64,000 bases of DNA from DASPJR01 sp035628505 (GTDB taxonomy: Bacteria; Planctomycetota; SZUA-567; H5-PLA8). Below are positions 38,946-48,808 of the stretch, piece after piece (the stretch's first letter is position 1; the number at the start of each line of letters is the position of its first letter). Under the pieces are notes generated by a model, which saw only the letters and a program-made list of their open reading frames with translations, was not told where the DNA came from and ran no database searches. The DNA lies in the NCBI GenBank assembly GCA_035628505.1, contig DASPJR010000221.1, positions 1 to 64,000 of the forward strand. The letters are read 5' to 3'. The position numbers and the translations under genes were made by a program.

Positions 38946-39788
38946 ATGAGCGGACTGAACCGGCGGGCGTTTCTGAAGGGGAGTGCACTGGGCCTTGCGG
39001 CAATGAGCGCCACGGCGCGGCTAACTCAGGCGGCCGAGTCTCCTTTCGGTCCTTTCAAGATGGGCATGCAGACCTACTCAGTGCGCAACTGGAAAGTGTT
39101 TGACGAAGTTCTTCAGAAAGCGACGGAACTGGGCCTGACGCATCTTGAGTTCTGGAATGGGCATATGCCGCAGACCACGGATGCGGCAAAGATCGACGAG
39201 ATGAAAAAGAAGCTGGCTGCGGTGAACATCAAGCCGGCGGCATATGGCGTTGTGAACATGGGCGCCGATCCAAAGGCCAATCGAGCTGTTTTTGAATTCG
39301 CTGCAGCGATGGGCATTGAGACCGTCAGCGTTGATTTCGATCCGAAGTCCATCATTTCACTCGATCGGCTGTGTGAGGAATTCCCGAACATCAAGCTGGG
39401 CATCCATAATCACGGCCCGAGATCGCGCTACCAGACGCCCGATGACGTGCTCAACTGCGTCAAAGATCATCACAAGAACATCGGCGCTACGGCAGACCTC
39501 GGCCACTACATCCGCAGCCTGGTCGATCCCCTCGAAGTTATTGAGAAACTGAAGGACAGACTCTACGGAATTCATTTCAAGGATTTCAAGATCAACGATC
39601 AAGGCAAGGAGACCGGTGAAGCAATTCCCGGCGACGGTAAGCTGAAGGTAAAAGAAACGCTCGCACTTCTGAAAAAAGTCAATTTCCAAGGCTGTTTGTC
39701 ACTGGAGTACGAATCCAACCCGAAAGACCCTCTGCCGGATATGAAAGTAGCACTAGAACGGATTAAAGCGGCTATAAAGGAGCTATAA
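38946..39788 (+). CDS. Tat-exported sugar phosphate isomerase/epimerase-like protein
   Basis: From ATG 38946 the 280-residue protein has a twin-arginine signal (LNRRAFLKGSALGLAAMSA). The body is a xylose-isomerase-like TIM barrel of the AP endonuclease 2 type: KMGMQTYSVRNWKVFDEVLQ, LGIHNHGPRSRYQTPDDVL and a Glu-metal-like CLSLEYESN. These proteins are frequent in planctomycetes and usually assigned to sugar or inositol metabolism. The metal ligands are probably the His in LGIHNHGP, an Asp in TADLGHYIRSL and Glu in LEYES. It stands alone between the SDR and histidine kinase genes. Confidence 0.85.
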   Translation: MSGLNRRAFLKGSALGLAAMSATARLTQAAESPFGPFKMGMQTYSVRNWKVFDEVLQKATELGLTHLEFWNGHMPQTTDAAKIDEMKKKLAAVNIKPAAYGVVNMGADPKANRAVFEFAAAMGIETVSVDFDPKSIISLDRLCEEFPNIKLGIHNHGPRSRYQTPDDVLNCVKDHHKNIGATADLGHYIRSLVDPLEVIEKLKDRLYGIHFKDFKINDQGKETGEAIPGDGKLKVKETLALLKKVNFQGCLSLEYESNPKDPLPDMKVALERIKAAIKEL

Positions 39789-40013
39789 AATGCACACTTT
39801 GCACGTGTGCACTCTGTTCAAGTCGGAAAAAATGGCAAGACTCCGTAAAATTATGAATTACAATACATTGTGTGGTTGAAGATGTCCAAAAAATAAATCG
39901 TACTTATAGCTTTCTCCCCGCGAAAGCTCTTGCCAATTCGACCAAGCTTAGTAATCTGCACCCGCTGCACCTATTTGTAAAAATACAAAAAATTCCCGGA
40001 GGCGGGCATCGCT

Positions 40014-41855
40014 TTGATATCCGATGATGCTAGATGCAATGCCGTTTTGGTAGTGAGCGAAGGCGGAATAATACGGGGTGGGTCAGGCATATCAGAATTC
40101 TTCGGTTACCGTGAAGCAGACCTGATCGGACAGCCCCATTCACTCCTTCTATCGCCACGCAGTCGCCTGCGTGAGCCGCTGGTCGGCCACAGCGAACAGC
40201 TTTTCCGGCGCAGAGACGGGTCCGAAATGTACTGCGCCGTGCGGGTGAGCCGCTTCTCCCTTCCAGACAGCAGCACGCGCGTTTATCTCTATACGTTGAG
40301 CCGGTTGCCGGACAGCAGCTCCGATCAGAATCACAATACTGAGACCGCCCTTCACGAGAGCCGCACACGACTGAAGCTTGCGCTCGAAGCTGCCGGTATG
40401 GACGCCTGGGACTGGGACATCACGCAGGACCGCGTGAGCTGCACCTTTCTTCCCGAGGGCCATACCGTTTCGCTCAGCGAGTTCATGGAATGGATTCATC
40501 CGGATGATCGCAGCCTGATCTCCAATGCGCTACGCACGACGCTCGAAGAACACGGCAGCTACGTCGTCCAGTTCCGCATGTCTGCAGTCTCAGGTGTTCT
40601 GCGATGGTACCATTCGCGGGGGCACGTCTTTCGCAATCAGAACGGCGTTCCGGTCCGCATGATCGGCGTGTGCATGGACGTCAGTGACCGCATCTCGGCC
40701 GATGAGCGTGCCGCAAGGCTCTTTGAGCAAACGCAGCGCGCCAGCCGCATGAAGGATCAGTTCTTTGCAATGCTTGCCCACGAACTGCGCAACCCGCTCA
40801 TGCCTATGCGTAACGCGCTCGAAATCCTCTGCTCGCCCGAATGCATTCCGGCGCAGCGTGGACGCGCCGAACAGATGATCAAGCGCCAGATCGGACAGAT
40901 GGCCCGACTGGTCGGCGACCTGCTGGATATTGCGCGCATCGAACGCGGCAAGCTCGAACTGCGCCTGCAGCATGTCGAACTCAAGCAGGTGCTGCGCGAC
41001 GCGATGGAAACCTGCGGCCACATGATGCGCTCGCACCGGCATCTGCTGGAGATGGAATCATCAAGCGAACCCATTTATGTCAAAGGCGATGCGGTGCGGC
41101 TGGAGCAGATTTTCTGCAACGTGCTGGACAATGCTGCCAAGTACACGCCCAACGGCGGCCGTATCAGCATTTTCGTCGAGCCGCAGGGGCCATACGCCGT
41201 AATCCGCGTGCGCGACAACGGCATCGGCATGCAGCCGGAGATGCTCGAACGCGTGTTCGACCTGTACGTCCAGGCGGAAGATGCGGCAGCTCAATCCGCG
41301 GGCGGGCTGGGCATTGGGTTGCGGCTGGTCCGGCATCTGGCAACGATGCATGGCGGTTCGGTGCAGGCCCGCAGCGACGGTCCGGGTAAAGGAAGCGAGT
41401 TCGTCATATCGCTGCCTCTGGTGTCAGATCTTCCCCCGCCTGAGCCGGAGAGTACGAGCGACGACAACGCGAGCTTATCAACAAGGTGCCTGCGGATCGT
41501 TCTGATCGACGACGATGCAGACAGCATTGATTCGCTTCAGGAACTCTTCACGATCTGGGGGCATGAAGTGTTTACGGCGCAGAACGGGCGCGACGGCATC
41601 GACCTGGTGCTCAGGCACCGTCCGCACGTTGCGTTTGTCGATATCGGGCTGGTGGGCATCGATGGACACGAAGTTGCGCGGCGGCTCCGTGCGGCGCTCA
41701 AGAATTCCATGCTGCTGGTGGCGATCAGCGGTTTCGGGCAGCCCGAGGATCTCGCGCGATCAAAGAGCTCGGGTTTCGATCGGCACCTGGTCAAGCCGCC
41801 GGACATCCGTGATCTGCGTAAAGTTCTGCTGGAAGTTCCGCTGCCACAGCTTTGA
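40014..41855 (+). CDS. Hybrid histidine kinase with two PAS domains and receiver
   Basis: The 613-residue protein begins with TTG about 12 bases after GGAGG. PAS-like domains lie at about residues 10-100 and 115-230 (the second has WYHSRGHVFRNQNGVPVRMI of PAC type). The phosphoacceptor is H256 in FFAMLAHELRNPLMPMRNAL. The ATP-binding part has NVLDNAAKYTPNGG (N box), VRDNGIGM (G1) and GLGIGLRLVRHLATMHGG (G2). The receiver has acid pair D499-D501, D543 as phosphate acceptor (VDIGLVGIDG) and K594. No transmembrane segment is present, so it senses a cytoplasmic signal. A response regulator with an output domain is not adjacent. Confidence 0.93.
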   Translation: MISDDARCNAVLVVSEGGIIRGGSGISEFFGYREADLIGQPHSLLLSPRSRLREPLVGHSEQLFRRRDGSEMYCAVRVSRFSLPDSSTRVYLYTLSRLPDSSSDQNHNTETALHESRTRLKLALEAAGMDAWDWDITQDRVSCTFLPEGHTVSLSEFMEWIHPDDRSLISNALRTTLEEHGSYVVQFRMSAVSGVLRWYHSRGHVFRNQNGVPVRMIGVCMDVSDRISADERAARLFEQTQRASRMKDQFFAMLAHELRNPLMPMRNALEILCSPECIPAQRGRAEQMIKRQIGQMARLVGDLLDIARIERGKLELRLQHVELKQVLRDAMETCGHMMRSHRHLLEMESSSEPIYVKGDAVRLEQIFCNVLDNAAKYTPNGGRISIFVEPQGPYAVIRVRDNGIGMQPEMLERVFDLYVQAEDAAAQSAGGLGIGLRLVRHLATMHGGSVQARSDGPGKGSEFVISLPLVSDLPPPEPESTSDDNASLSTRCLRIVLIDDDADSIDSLQELFTIWGHEVFTAQNGRDGIDLVLRHRPHVAFVDIGLVGIDGHEVARRLRAALKNSMLLVAISGFGQPEDLARSKSSGFDRHLVKPPDIRDLRKVLLEVPLPQL

Positions 41856-41877
41856 CGATACTGCGGCACAGCGACAG

Positions 41878-43554
41878 TTATTTCAACGGAACGCCCAGCA
41901 GCGTTTCAGCACCGGCTGCCGTGCCGGACACAGACGGTACGATGCGGCCCACCGTGCGGTTCTGACGCGTGAAATACTTGTTGGCCAATGCCGGGACCTG
42001 CTCGGGCTTCACCGAACTGATGAGCTGAATATCGCGGAAGAGGTTCCGCCAATCGCCGCTCAGCGCCTGGTAATCAGCGAGTTCCTGCGCCAGGCCCAGG
42101 TTTGATTTCAATCCGCGCAGCACGGCGGCGCGGTAGCGCGTGATCACGCGTTTCATCTCTTCGGCCGAGGGCGCTTCGGTTTTCACGCGCTCAATTTCAA
42201 GAAGCAGGTTTGCTTCGAGCTCTTCGACAGTCCCGCCCTCAACGGGTTCGGCGCTGATGAAAAACAGCCTGGGATAGCGCGAGCCCGGTCCGATCCACGA
42301 GCCGACAGACTGAGCTTTCTTGGTTTTGACAAGGCGTGAATACAGCCGCGAGGTCCGCCCGCCGGTGAGAATCTCATCCAGCATCATCAGGCCCGGCGTA
42401 TCGGGATGGCTGCGCTCGGGAATATGGTAGCCGACGAACAGCAGCGGCTGTGACGGGAATTCAACATCGACACGGCGCTCGCCTTCCTGTGGCGGCTCGA
42501 CGGTGACGAGGCGCTCCGGTTCGGGAGAAACGGGCACGCGGCCAAAGTAATCGGTGAGAATCTTCTTTGCGTTATTCACGTCAATGTCGCCGACCACCGC
42601 CACGATCGTGTTGCTCGGCCGGTACTGCTCGCGGTAGAAGCGCTGAATCTTTTCGCGCGTGTAACCAAGGATGTCGCTCCGGTGCCCGATTACCGAGGTG
42701 CCATAAGGATGCGCCTGGAAGGCGACGCCGAGGAAAGTTTCATAGAGCTTGCCGAAGGGGCTCGATTCCGTGCGCATGCGCCGTTCTTCGAGGACCACCT
42801 GCTTTTCCTTTTCGAGCTGCCGCGGGACGGTGTTCATGAAACGGTCCGATTCCAGCGCCGCCCAGAGTTCCAGCTTGTTCGCCGGAAGAGAGATGTGATA
42901 GACGGTGCGGTCGTTGCTGGTCCACGCGTTCAGGCCGACGCCGCCGTTGCGATCGATCACATTGCTGTACTGGTTCTGCTCGACGTACTGTTCGGCGTCG
43001 CGGACCTTTTCGGCGAAGCTTTTGACGAACTGGGCAACAGTAGCTTTCTCTTCCGCCTTCATCTTGAAGCCGCTTTTTTCCCAGCCGGCAAAAAGAGCAT
43101 TGAGCTCCTGCTGCACTTTTTCTTCCGCGCCTTTAGAAACGCCCGTACTCGTGACGCGCGCGAGGAGCGACAGAAAGGGATCGCGCATCTCGGCGGGCAT
43201 CTTCTGTTCGAACGCCTGGATGTCATCGTAGAGTTTGTCGATCGCGGCGAAGGCGGCTTTTTCGGCGCTGAAATCACGCGTCCCTAAAAATGGCGTGCCC
43301 TTGAACGCGAGATGCTCGAGCTGATGCGCGATGCCCGTGATCCCGACGCGTTCATCGGTCGAGCCGGTTTTGACGTACGTCACGCAGGAGATCACCGGCG
43401 CGTCGCCGCGCGGGTAAAGAATGACCGTCAACCCGTTGTCGAGCGTGAAGGACGTGATCTTCGCCTGAATCTCGGCGAACTCTTCGCCGCTTAGTGATGC
43501 ACTCAAGAAGCAAACAGCACAGACGATGGAATGCAGGAGAGATTTCGTGCGCAT
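41878..43554 (-). CDS. M16-family zinc peptidase with a long insertion
   Basis: This 558-residue exported protein (signal LLHSIVCAVCFLSASLS) has the inverted zinc motif H77-Q-L-E80-H81 and the third ligand likely E235 (WAALESDRFM). The space between them is more than 150 residues, because about 100 residues of charged helix (near 95-195) have been added where typical members have about 75 to the Glu. The C-terminal part is a normal M16 domain (GYTREKIQRFYREQYRPSNT, GRTSRLYSRLVK). Planctomycete and myxobacterial M16 proteins with such insertions exist. The usual second, inactive partner is not next to it. Confidence 0.88.
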   Translation of the reverse strand: MRTKSLLHSIVCAVCFLSASLSGEEFAEIQAKITSFTLDNGLTVILYPRGDAPVISCVTYVKTGSTDERVGITGIAHQLEHLAFKGTPFLGTRDFSAEKAAFAAIDKLYDDIQAFEQKMPAEMRDPFLSLLARVTSTGVSKGAEEKVQQELNALFAGWEKSGFKMKAEEKATVAQFVKSFAEKVRDAEQYVEQNQYSNVIDRNGGVGLNAWTSNDRTVYHISLPANKLELWAALESDRFMNTVPRQLEKEKQVVLEERRMRTESSPFGKLYETFLGVAFQAHPYGTSVIGHRSDILGYTREKIQRFYREQYRPSNTIVAVVGDIDVNNAKKILTDYFGRVPVSPEPERLVTVEPPQEGERRVDVEFPSQPLLFVGYHIPERSHPDTPGLMMLDEILTGGRTSRLYSRLVKTKKAQSVGSWIGPGSRYPRLFFISAEPVEGGTVEELEANLLLEIERVKTEAPSAEEMKRVITRYRAAVLRGLKSNLGLAQELADYQALSGDWRNLFRDIQLISSVKPEQVPALANKYFTRQNRTVGRIVPSVSGTAAGAETLLGVPLK

Positions 43555-43567
43555 GAGTGGAATTCTT

Positions 43568-44584
43568 TCAGCTTGGCTTTTTCTTGCGGGCGACCCTGGC
43601 TGACATCTTCGCTTTGGGCTTTTCTTTTTCCAGAGCTTTTGGCGCTTTGGTTTTTTCCGCGGCCTTTGGTGCCGACTTTGACGCGGCTTTCGTGCGCACC
43701 GCTCCCGGGGATGTCTGTTGCGGGCGCTCTTTTAAAATCGCAGGATCGGCGGCGCCGGCTTTGACGGCCAACTCAACCGCGCGCCAGAGATCCTCCGGTT
43801 CATCGAAAGGTTCGTCGCGCGGGGTTTCCAGCACGGCTGGCAGATCCCACACGCGCTTGTCACTGAAGAGAGCCGTAAAACCGGCAACGCCGATTTCGCC
43901 TTTACCGATGTGCTCATGGCGATCCAGGTGCGAACCAACGGCGCCTTTTGAATCGTTCAGATGCAGGCAACGCAAGCGCTTGAGGCCGATGGTGCGATCG
44001 ATGTTGTCGAGCATCGCGCTGACACCGGCCGGCGTGCGGATGTCGTAGCCGGCCGCGAGCGCATGGCAGGTATCAAGGCACAGGCCCATGCGTTCAGTGC
44101 AGCACGCCTCCATTACCGCGGCAACTTCCTCGAATGTGGTGCCTAGCGTGGTGCCGCCGCCGGCTGTGTTCTCCACGAGAATCTCCGGACCGTCCGGCAC
44201 AGCCTTCACCGCCGCCTGAAGGCAGTGGGCGACACGCTTGCGCCCTTCCTCAGGCCCCGCGCCCATGTGGTTGCCAATGTGGACGACATAGAATTGAGCG
44301 CCGATCTGTTTCGCTCGCGCGACTTCCGTGACAAAGCTTTCGCAGGAGAGCTTGTAAAATTTCTCATCGCGTGCCGCAAGATTGATCAGGTAGGTTGCAT
44401 GCACGACAACCGGCGAGATGCCATTGGCTTCAACGCCCGCGCGAAACTTGCGGACAAACTCAGGGTCCAGCGGATTCTTCTGCCAGCCGCGCGGATTTCC
44501 GCAGAACACCTGCAGCACGCGGGCGCCAATTTCTTTTGCGCGCTCGACGCCGCTGCTGAACGAAAGATGCATTCCAAATCTCAC
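43568..44584 (-). CDS. nfo: Endonuclease IV (AP endonuclease) with basic tail
   Basis: This 338-residue protein is an AP endonuclease of the Nfo type, cutting DNA 5' to abasic sites with three zinc ions. Zinc ligands fall in VVVHATYLIN, VVHIGNHMG, ILVENTAGGG, LCLDTCHALAAGYD, HLNDSKGAVGSHLDRHEHIG and VLETPRDE, so the active site is complete. The last 60 residues are a Lys/Ala/Pro tail (AAEKTKAPKALEKEKPKAKM), absent from standard Nfo of about 285 residues. It may bind DNA non-specifically. Gene spacing (13 bases) to the M16 gene suggests an operon. Confidence 0.93.
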   Translation of the reverse strand: MRFGMHLSFSSGVERAKEIGARVLQVFCGNPRGWQKNPLDPEFVRKFRAGVEANGISPVVVHATYLINLAARDEKFYKLSCESFVTEVARAKQIGAQFYVVHIGNHMGAGPEEGRKRVAHCLQAAVKAVPDGPEILVENTAGGGTTLGTTFEEVAAVMEACCTERMGLCLDTCHALAAGYDIRTPAGVSAMLDNIDRTIGLKRLRCLHLNDSKGAVGSHLDRHEHIGKGEIGVAGFTALFSDKRVWDLPAVLETPRDEPFDEPEDLWRAVELAVKAGAADPAILKERPQQTSPGAVRTKAASKSAPKAAEKTKAPKALEKEKPKAKMSARVARKKKPS

Positions 44585-44644
44585 TGCTTGTTCCTCATGA
44601 AAACGTGCGGCATCGCATGAATTTGCAACAGGGGTAACTACTGG

Positions 44645-45457
44645 CTAAAAGCCGCCCTTCTCAGCAGGGAGTTCCTTTTTCGTGTTCGGCTGGGGTGCGT
44701 TCTCCTGCTGCTCTTTAAGCTTTTCCTGAGCAGCCATTTCTTTGCCATCCAGGATGAAATGAATGCGGGCGCCGTCTCGCTTGAGCAGTTTTATGCTCTT
44801 CAAACCTTCCTTCATCTGGTCTTCGCCCTGCTTGTCTTTGAAAGTTCCCATCCTGGCCTGATCGACGAACCAGTTCACCACCATGCGCGAGAGCAGCGGC
44901 GCTTCGCGCTTGCGTAAATGCAGCCGGTGGACTTTGGCTTTGCGCAGCTCGCCATCGACAATTTCGACCTCGAAATCGATCTCCGCGTTAATGTAAAGCG
45001 GCTTGCCGTCGGGCGATGGCTGGTCAACTATCGGTGATGTAAATTTCAGTGAGAGCTTGTCCTTATCGACCAGGCCGACGCGGAAGGCGAGCGGGACATC
45101 TTTCTTGCCTTTCAGGCGTTCGCCTTCGAAGATTTTTTCGAAAAGACCGTTGAACACGGCAGGCGTGACATAGTCTTCGTAAAGCTTCCCCGCATTTTTC
45201 GCCTTCTCTATTTCAATGATGACCCGTTCCACATCTTCCTGCTCACCACCGGAGAGTTTCAGCGGTTCATAGGTTGCCGGAACAGGATCGGGCGCGTTTT
45301 TCAGCCAGCTCACCGATTGCCACACAAGTATGCCGCAGATCAGGAAGGCGAACGCGCACGCGCCGGCGATGATCAAAAAGAACTTGAAGCAGCCCATGCT
45401 GCTTCTTTTCGGCGGAGAAGGTTCGGACACCTGGGAGGGGTGCTGTGGATCATTCAT
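44645..45457 (-). CDS. Single-pass membrane protein of unknown function
   Basis: The 270-residue protein has a short Pro/Ser-rich start, one transmembrane helix at about residues 25-48 (FFLIIAGACAFAFLICGILV) and an extracytoplasmic part without a recognised domain. That part starts with a Glu-rich helix (GEQEDVERVIIEIEKAKNAG), then strands (DKLSLKFTSPIVDQPSPDGK, LYINAEIDFEVEIVDGELRK), and ends in a Gln/Lys tail. A helix-grip or nuclear-transport-factor-like fold is possible. It lies 60 bases after the nfo start, likely in the same direction but with unknown coupling. Confidence 0.65.
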   Translation of the reverse strand: MNDPQHPSQVSEPSPPKRSSMGCFKFFLIIAGACAFAFLICGILVWQSVSWLKNAPDPVPATYEPLKLSGGEQEDVERVIIEIEKAKNAGKLYEDYVTPAVFNGLFEKIFEGERLKGKKDVPLAFRVGLVDKDKLSLKFTSPIVDQPSPDGKPLYINAEIDFEVEIVDGELRKAKVHRLHLRKREAPLLSRMVVNWFVDQARMGTFKDKQGEDQMKEGLKSIKLLKRDGARIHFILDGKEMAAQEKLKEQQENAPQPNTKKELPAEKGGF

Positions 45458-45537
45458 AGTACTGAAATTAAAAGCGATGCACGATAAAAGTAAACGCGGT
45501 TTTCCCAGAGACGCAGCTGCGCGTGCCTCTCTCCAAG

Positions 45538-48500
45538 CTACTGGACGGGCGCGCCGAGCGCCTTCAGCCGCGCGGTTGCGGCATCCATATGCGTGCTCTT
45601 GGGATGCTCAGCCAGCAGCTTGCGGTAATAGCCGATCGCCTTCTGCGGCTCGCCAAGCTGCTCGCTGGCCTGCCCAGCCGTGAAATAAGCCGCGTCTCGC
45701 CACGTTGAATTGGGCCGCTCGGTCAAGATGCGCAGCGCCATCTTCTTGGCATTGAGAGAATCGCCTTGCTTCAGGCTGATATCCGAGAGACCGAGCATGG
45801 CGCGCTCGCTGAAATCGTCCAGGTCCGCGTCCATTCCTTTTTCGCCAAGGACTTTCATGAACGCGTCCTTTGCTGCGGCAGAGTTTGCCGCGTTCAGCTG
45901 CGACTCGGCCAGACCGAGCAGCGCTTCACGCAACGCCTGGCTCTTCGGAAACTTCTGGATGTACGCTTCGAAACCTTTGGCCGCATCGGCGAACTTTGCG
46001 GACTTGGCCAGAGACTGGCTGCGCGCGAGCAGAGCTTTTTCGGCAAACGGGGAATCGGCTTTTTTCTCGACGAGTTCCTGCCAGGCCTTCTGAGATTCTT
46101 CAACCTTGCCCAGTTCATCGAGCAGCCGGCCGCGTTCGTACAGCGCTTCGGCGGCGTACGTGCCATCGGGATCGAGCTTTAGCACCTCGGCGAATGCCTT
46201 TTCGGATTTTTCCGCGGCGCTTGCCCGCTTGTACGCCCACGCGAGGTTCAGCGTCGCGGCGCTGCGCGCGGCCGGGGGCAGATCCTTGAGCGACTCCGCG
46301 GCTTTCAGCGCTTTTTCGTAGCTGGAAGCGGCCGCTGCCGCGTCACCAGCTTCAAACAGAAAGTTTCCGATCTGGAATGGAACTTCGAACGAGGCGACGC
46401 CTTCAAGCTTCTGCGCAGCAAGCTTCTCGAGCAGCGCCTTGGCCTCGGCTGTCTCCTTCAGTTCCTTGTGGCAGAGCGCCAGCCGCAGCGCGGCATCGAG
46501 CGCCTCCGGAGAAAGCGGCTGATTTAAGTCTCCAGCCGCGGCTGCAAAATCTGCTTTTGCTTCTGCGAATTTCTTCGCATCAAAGCGCAGCTGAGCGCGC
46601 CGCAGCATGGCCTGCTTCACTTCCGGCGCCGCGGGGGGCCCCTGCTGAATAATCTCCGAGAGAGCGGCTTCGGCCTCGGCCGGTTTATCTTTCTGTGAGA
46701 GCAGCGCCAGCGCGCCAATCAGGCGCAGCGCAGGCAGCCGCTGCGCGGAATCTTTTCCGGCCGCTTTGATCGCTGCGGCCGAATCGGCCTGCGCCTCCGC
46801 AAATTTGCCGCTCTGCAGCAGCGCCGAAGCACGCAACTGAAGTGCCGCACTGCGCAACGGCGACGCGGCGAATTCGGGTTTTTCGATCAGCAGCGAAAGT
46901 CGCCCAATGGCGTCGGCGAACTTCTGCTGCTTATACAGCATCGATGCGGCGTCGTAGAGCGCTTCGCCTGCAAACGGCGAGGCCGGCGTTTCCGCCAGCA
47001 GTTTGTCGATGAATGTCAGCGAGTCCGCGGTATTGCCGAGTTTCGCAGCCGCGAGCGCACGCAGGTACAGCATCTCGTCGCGGTAGTTGCTCTTCGCGAA
47101 TTTCTGCAACGCCTCATCGAGGATCTTCGCTGCGGAGGCGTCGTCTTTCTGTTCGTGCCGAGCCCATGCAAGCTTGCGCGCGACGTCATCACCGCGCGGG
47201 TCGTTTTCACCGGCGAGCGCGCGATAGGCGTTTAGAAACTCTTCGCACTTGGGGAAGTCCGGCTTGCGGAAGGCGAATTCTCCCGCGGCAAAAAGAGCAT
47301 CCCGCTTCAGTTCGGCCAGCTTGGGGTCATTCTGTTTCGCGAGGAGATCCAGAAGCGTCTGGATTTCCTTCTGCGCGTCATCAAGTTTGCCACCCTGCGA
47401 AGCGAGCCGGGCTGTTTCGTAGCGTGCCGCGAGTCCGAAACGCGTTTCTGGATAAAGCTGCGTGATCTGCTTGTAGATCTCGGCGCCCTGCGGTCCGGAG
47501 AGCTCCGCCAGAAGCATCAGCGCCGCCGGATGTTCTTCAGCCTTGCGCTTGGGATCGGTGATTGCAGCGGCATCGTCAGCCGCTTTCTTAGCGGCTTTGA
47601 GCGCCTCCGGAACGTCAGTCATCGACGCCAGTGCGCGGGCCTTCGAGCGGTTGATCGAAGCCCGCTCGGTGCCTTCCGGAGCTGCGGCCAAATAGAGATC
47701 CGAAAGCGCGATCGCCTCGGCCTGCCGCTGCGCTTCCATGCACGCATAAACAGCGCCAGCGAGCGCCGGAGCCGTCGTCGGTGCCGACGCATAATCTTTC
47801 GCCAGCGCCTTATATGCGGTGAGCGCTTCGGCGTACTTCCCGGCAGCCAACTGGATTTCCGCCCCACGGAGTGCCAGCTCGGCATCCAGCTCTTTGCTCG
47901 CGCCGGCAGGAACTGATTTCAACGCCGCAAGCGATTCGTCGTATTTCTTCAGCGCCGCGAGTGAACGTGCTTCCATGAGCCTGGCCCACGCCGCACGCGG
48001 ATGATTGGGAACTTTGGCAGTGAACTGGAACCTGGGCAGCGCCTGCTCGTACTCGCACGCATCGAAATGGATCGAGCCCAGACCGTCGCTGGCATCCGGA
48101 ATGAGCTTGGAAGCGGGCTGCGACTTAATCAGCTCTTCCCAGTGTTTCTTGGCGAGCTCCGGATTTTTAAGGGCATAGGCATTTTCTCCGGCATAGTAGA
48201 GCGCGTCGGCTATCTGCGTGGGCAGGGCAGGATGAGCGTCCGGCTGGCCCAGCTTGGGCCGGTTCTCGTTCAAAAAGTTCTCTGCGGCGGTCAGGCTTTT
48301 CTCGTACTGCTTCAGCAGAAAATTCACTTTAACGGCGCGCAGCAGCGCTTCCGGCCGGCGTGCGGCCTTTGGATAATCTTTCAGGAATTGCGCGTAATCG
48401 GCGGCCGCCTGTGGGTACTGCTTAAGCTGATAACGGCTCTCGGCGAGCAGCAGACGGGCCTGCTCAGCGCGCTCGGCCGCGGGGTTCTCCTTTAGATACT

Positions 48501-48639
48501 TATCGAGCGACTCGACAGCCAGCGCATATTCCTGAAGCGTGTAGTACCCGTACGCTTTGCGGAAGTCTGCATCTTCGCCGCCCAGAGCCAGCGCAGCCGA
48601 GAGAGTCAGAAGAAGAAAAAATAGTCGAGGCATTGTCAT
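45538..48639 (-). CDS. Very large TPR protein, exported
   Basis: This 1033-residue protein has a signal (MPRLFFLLLTLSAALALGGE) and then about 25 consecutive TPR-like units: YTLQEYALAVESLDKYLKEN, EQARLLLAESRYQLKQYPQA, ALYYAGENAYALKNPELAKK, ALYERGRLLDELGKVEESQK and others. The regular 34-36 residue spacing runs almost to the end. It is Ala- and Lys-rich. The gene is divergent from the TolQ/ExbB-like gene at 48809, a pairing met in other planctomycete genomes. A role in a Tol/Exb energised envelope system (as YbgF-type TPR scaffold) is likely but unproved. Confidence 0.8.
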   Translation of the reverse strand: MTMPRLFFLLLTLSAALALGGEDADFRKAYGYYTLQEYALAVESLDKYLKENPAAERAEQARLLLAESRYQLKQYPQAAADYAQFLKDYPKAARRPEALLRAVKVNFLLKQYEKSLTAAENFLNENRPKLGQPDAHPALPTQIADALYYAGENAYALKNPELAKKHWEELIKSQPASKLIPDASDGLGSIHFDACEYEQALPRFQFTAKVPNHPRAAWARLMEARSLAALKKYDESLAALKSVPAGASKELDAELALRGAEIQLAAGKYAEALTAYKALAKDYASAPTTAPALAGAVYACMEAQRQAEAIALSDLYLAAAPEGTERASINRSKARALASMTDVPEALKAAKKAADDAAAITDPKRKAEEHPAALMLLAELSGPQGAEIYKQITQLYPETRFGLAARYETARLASQGGKLDDAQKEIQTLLDLLAKQNDPKLAELKRDALFAAGEFAFRKPDFPKCEEFLNAYRALAGENDPRGDDVARKLAWARHEQKDDASAAKILDEALQKFAKSNYRDEMLYLRALAAAKLGNTADSLTFIDKLLAETPASPFAGEALYDAASMLYKQQKFADAIGRLSLLIEKPEFAASPLRSAALQLRASALLQSGKFAEAQADSAAAIKAAGKDSAQRLPALRLIGALALLSQKDKPAEAEAALSEIIQQGPPAAPEVKQAMLRRAQLRFDAKKFAEAKADFAAAAGDLNQPLSPEALDAALRLALCHKELKETAEAKALLEKLAAQKLEGVASFEVPFQIGNFLFEAGDAAAAASSYEKALKAAESLKDLPPAARSAATLNLAWAYKRASAAEKSEKAFAEVLKLDPDGTYAAEALYERGRLLDELGKVEESQKAWQELVEKKADSPFAEKALLARSQSLAKSAKFADAAKGFEAYIQKFPKSQALREALLGLAESQLNAANSAAAKDAFMKVLGEKGMDADLDDFSERAMLGLSDISLKQGDSLNAKKMALRILTERPNSTWRDAAYFTAGQASEQLGEPQKAIGYYRKLLAEHPKSTHMDAATARLKALGAPVQ

Positions 48640-48808
48640 GAGTTTTCACACCGGGCCCGGGCACGATCAGTCACGGACACTGTTTTACGGTAAAACGCAG
48701 CAGGCGCCAAGGCTCTTCAATTTTTCGTTGATGAACAGGTGCATTAATGCTGTGTTTTCTGCGAATTTGGAATTTTGTATTTCCAGCGATGCTTTAAAAT
48801 CACCAGCG

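Noticed and set aside
39791..39811. Hairpin TGCACAC/GTGTGCA after the TIM-barrel gene as a terminator
   Set aside because: The stem is only 7 bp and no T-run follows.
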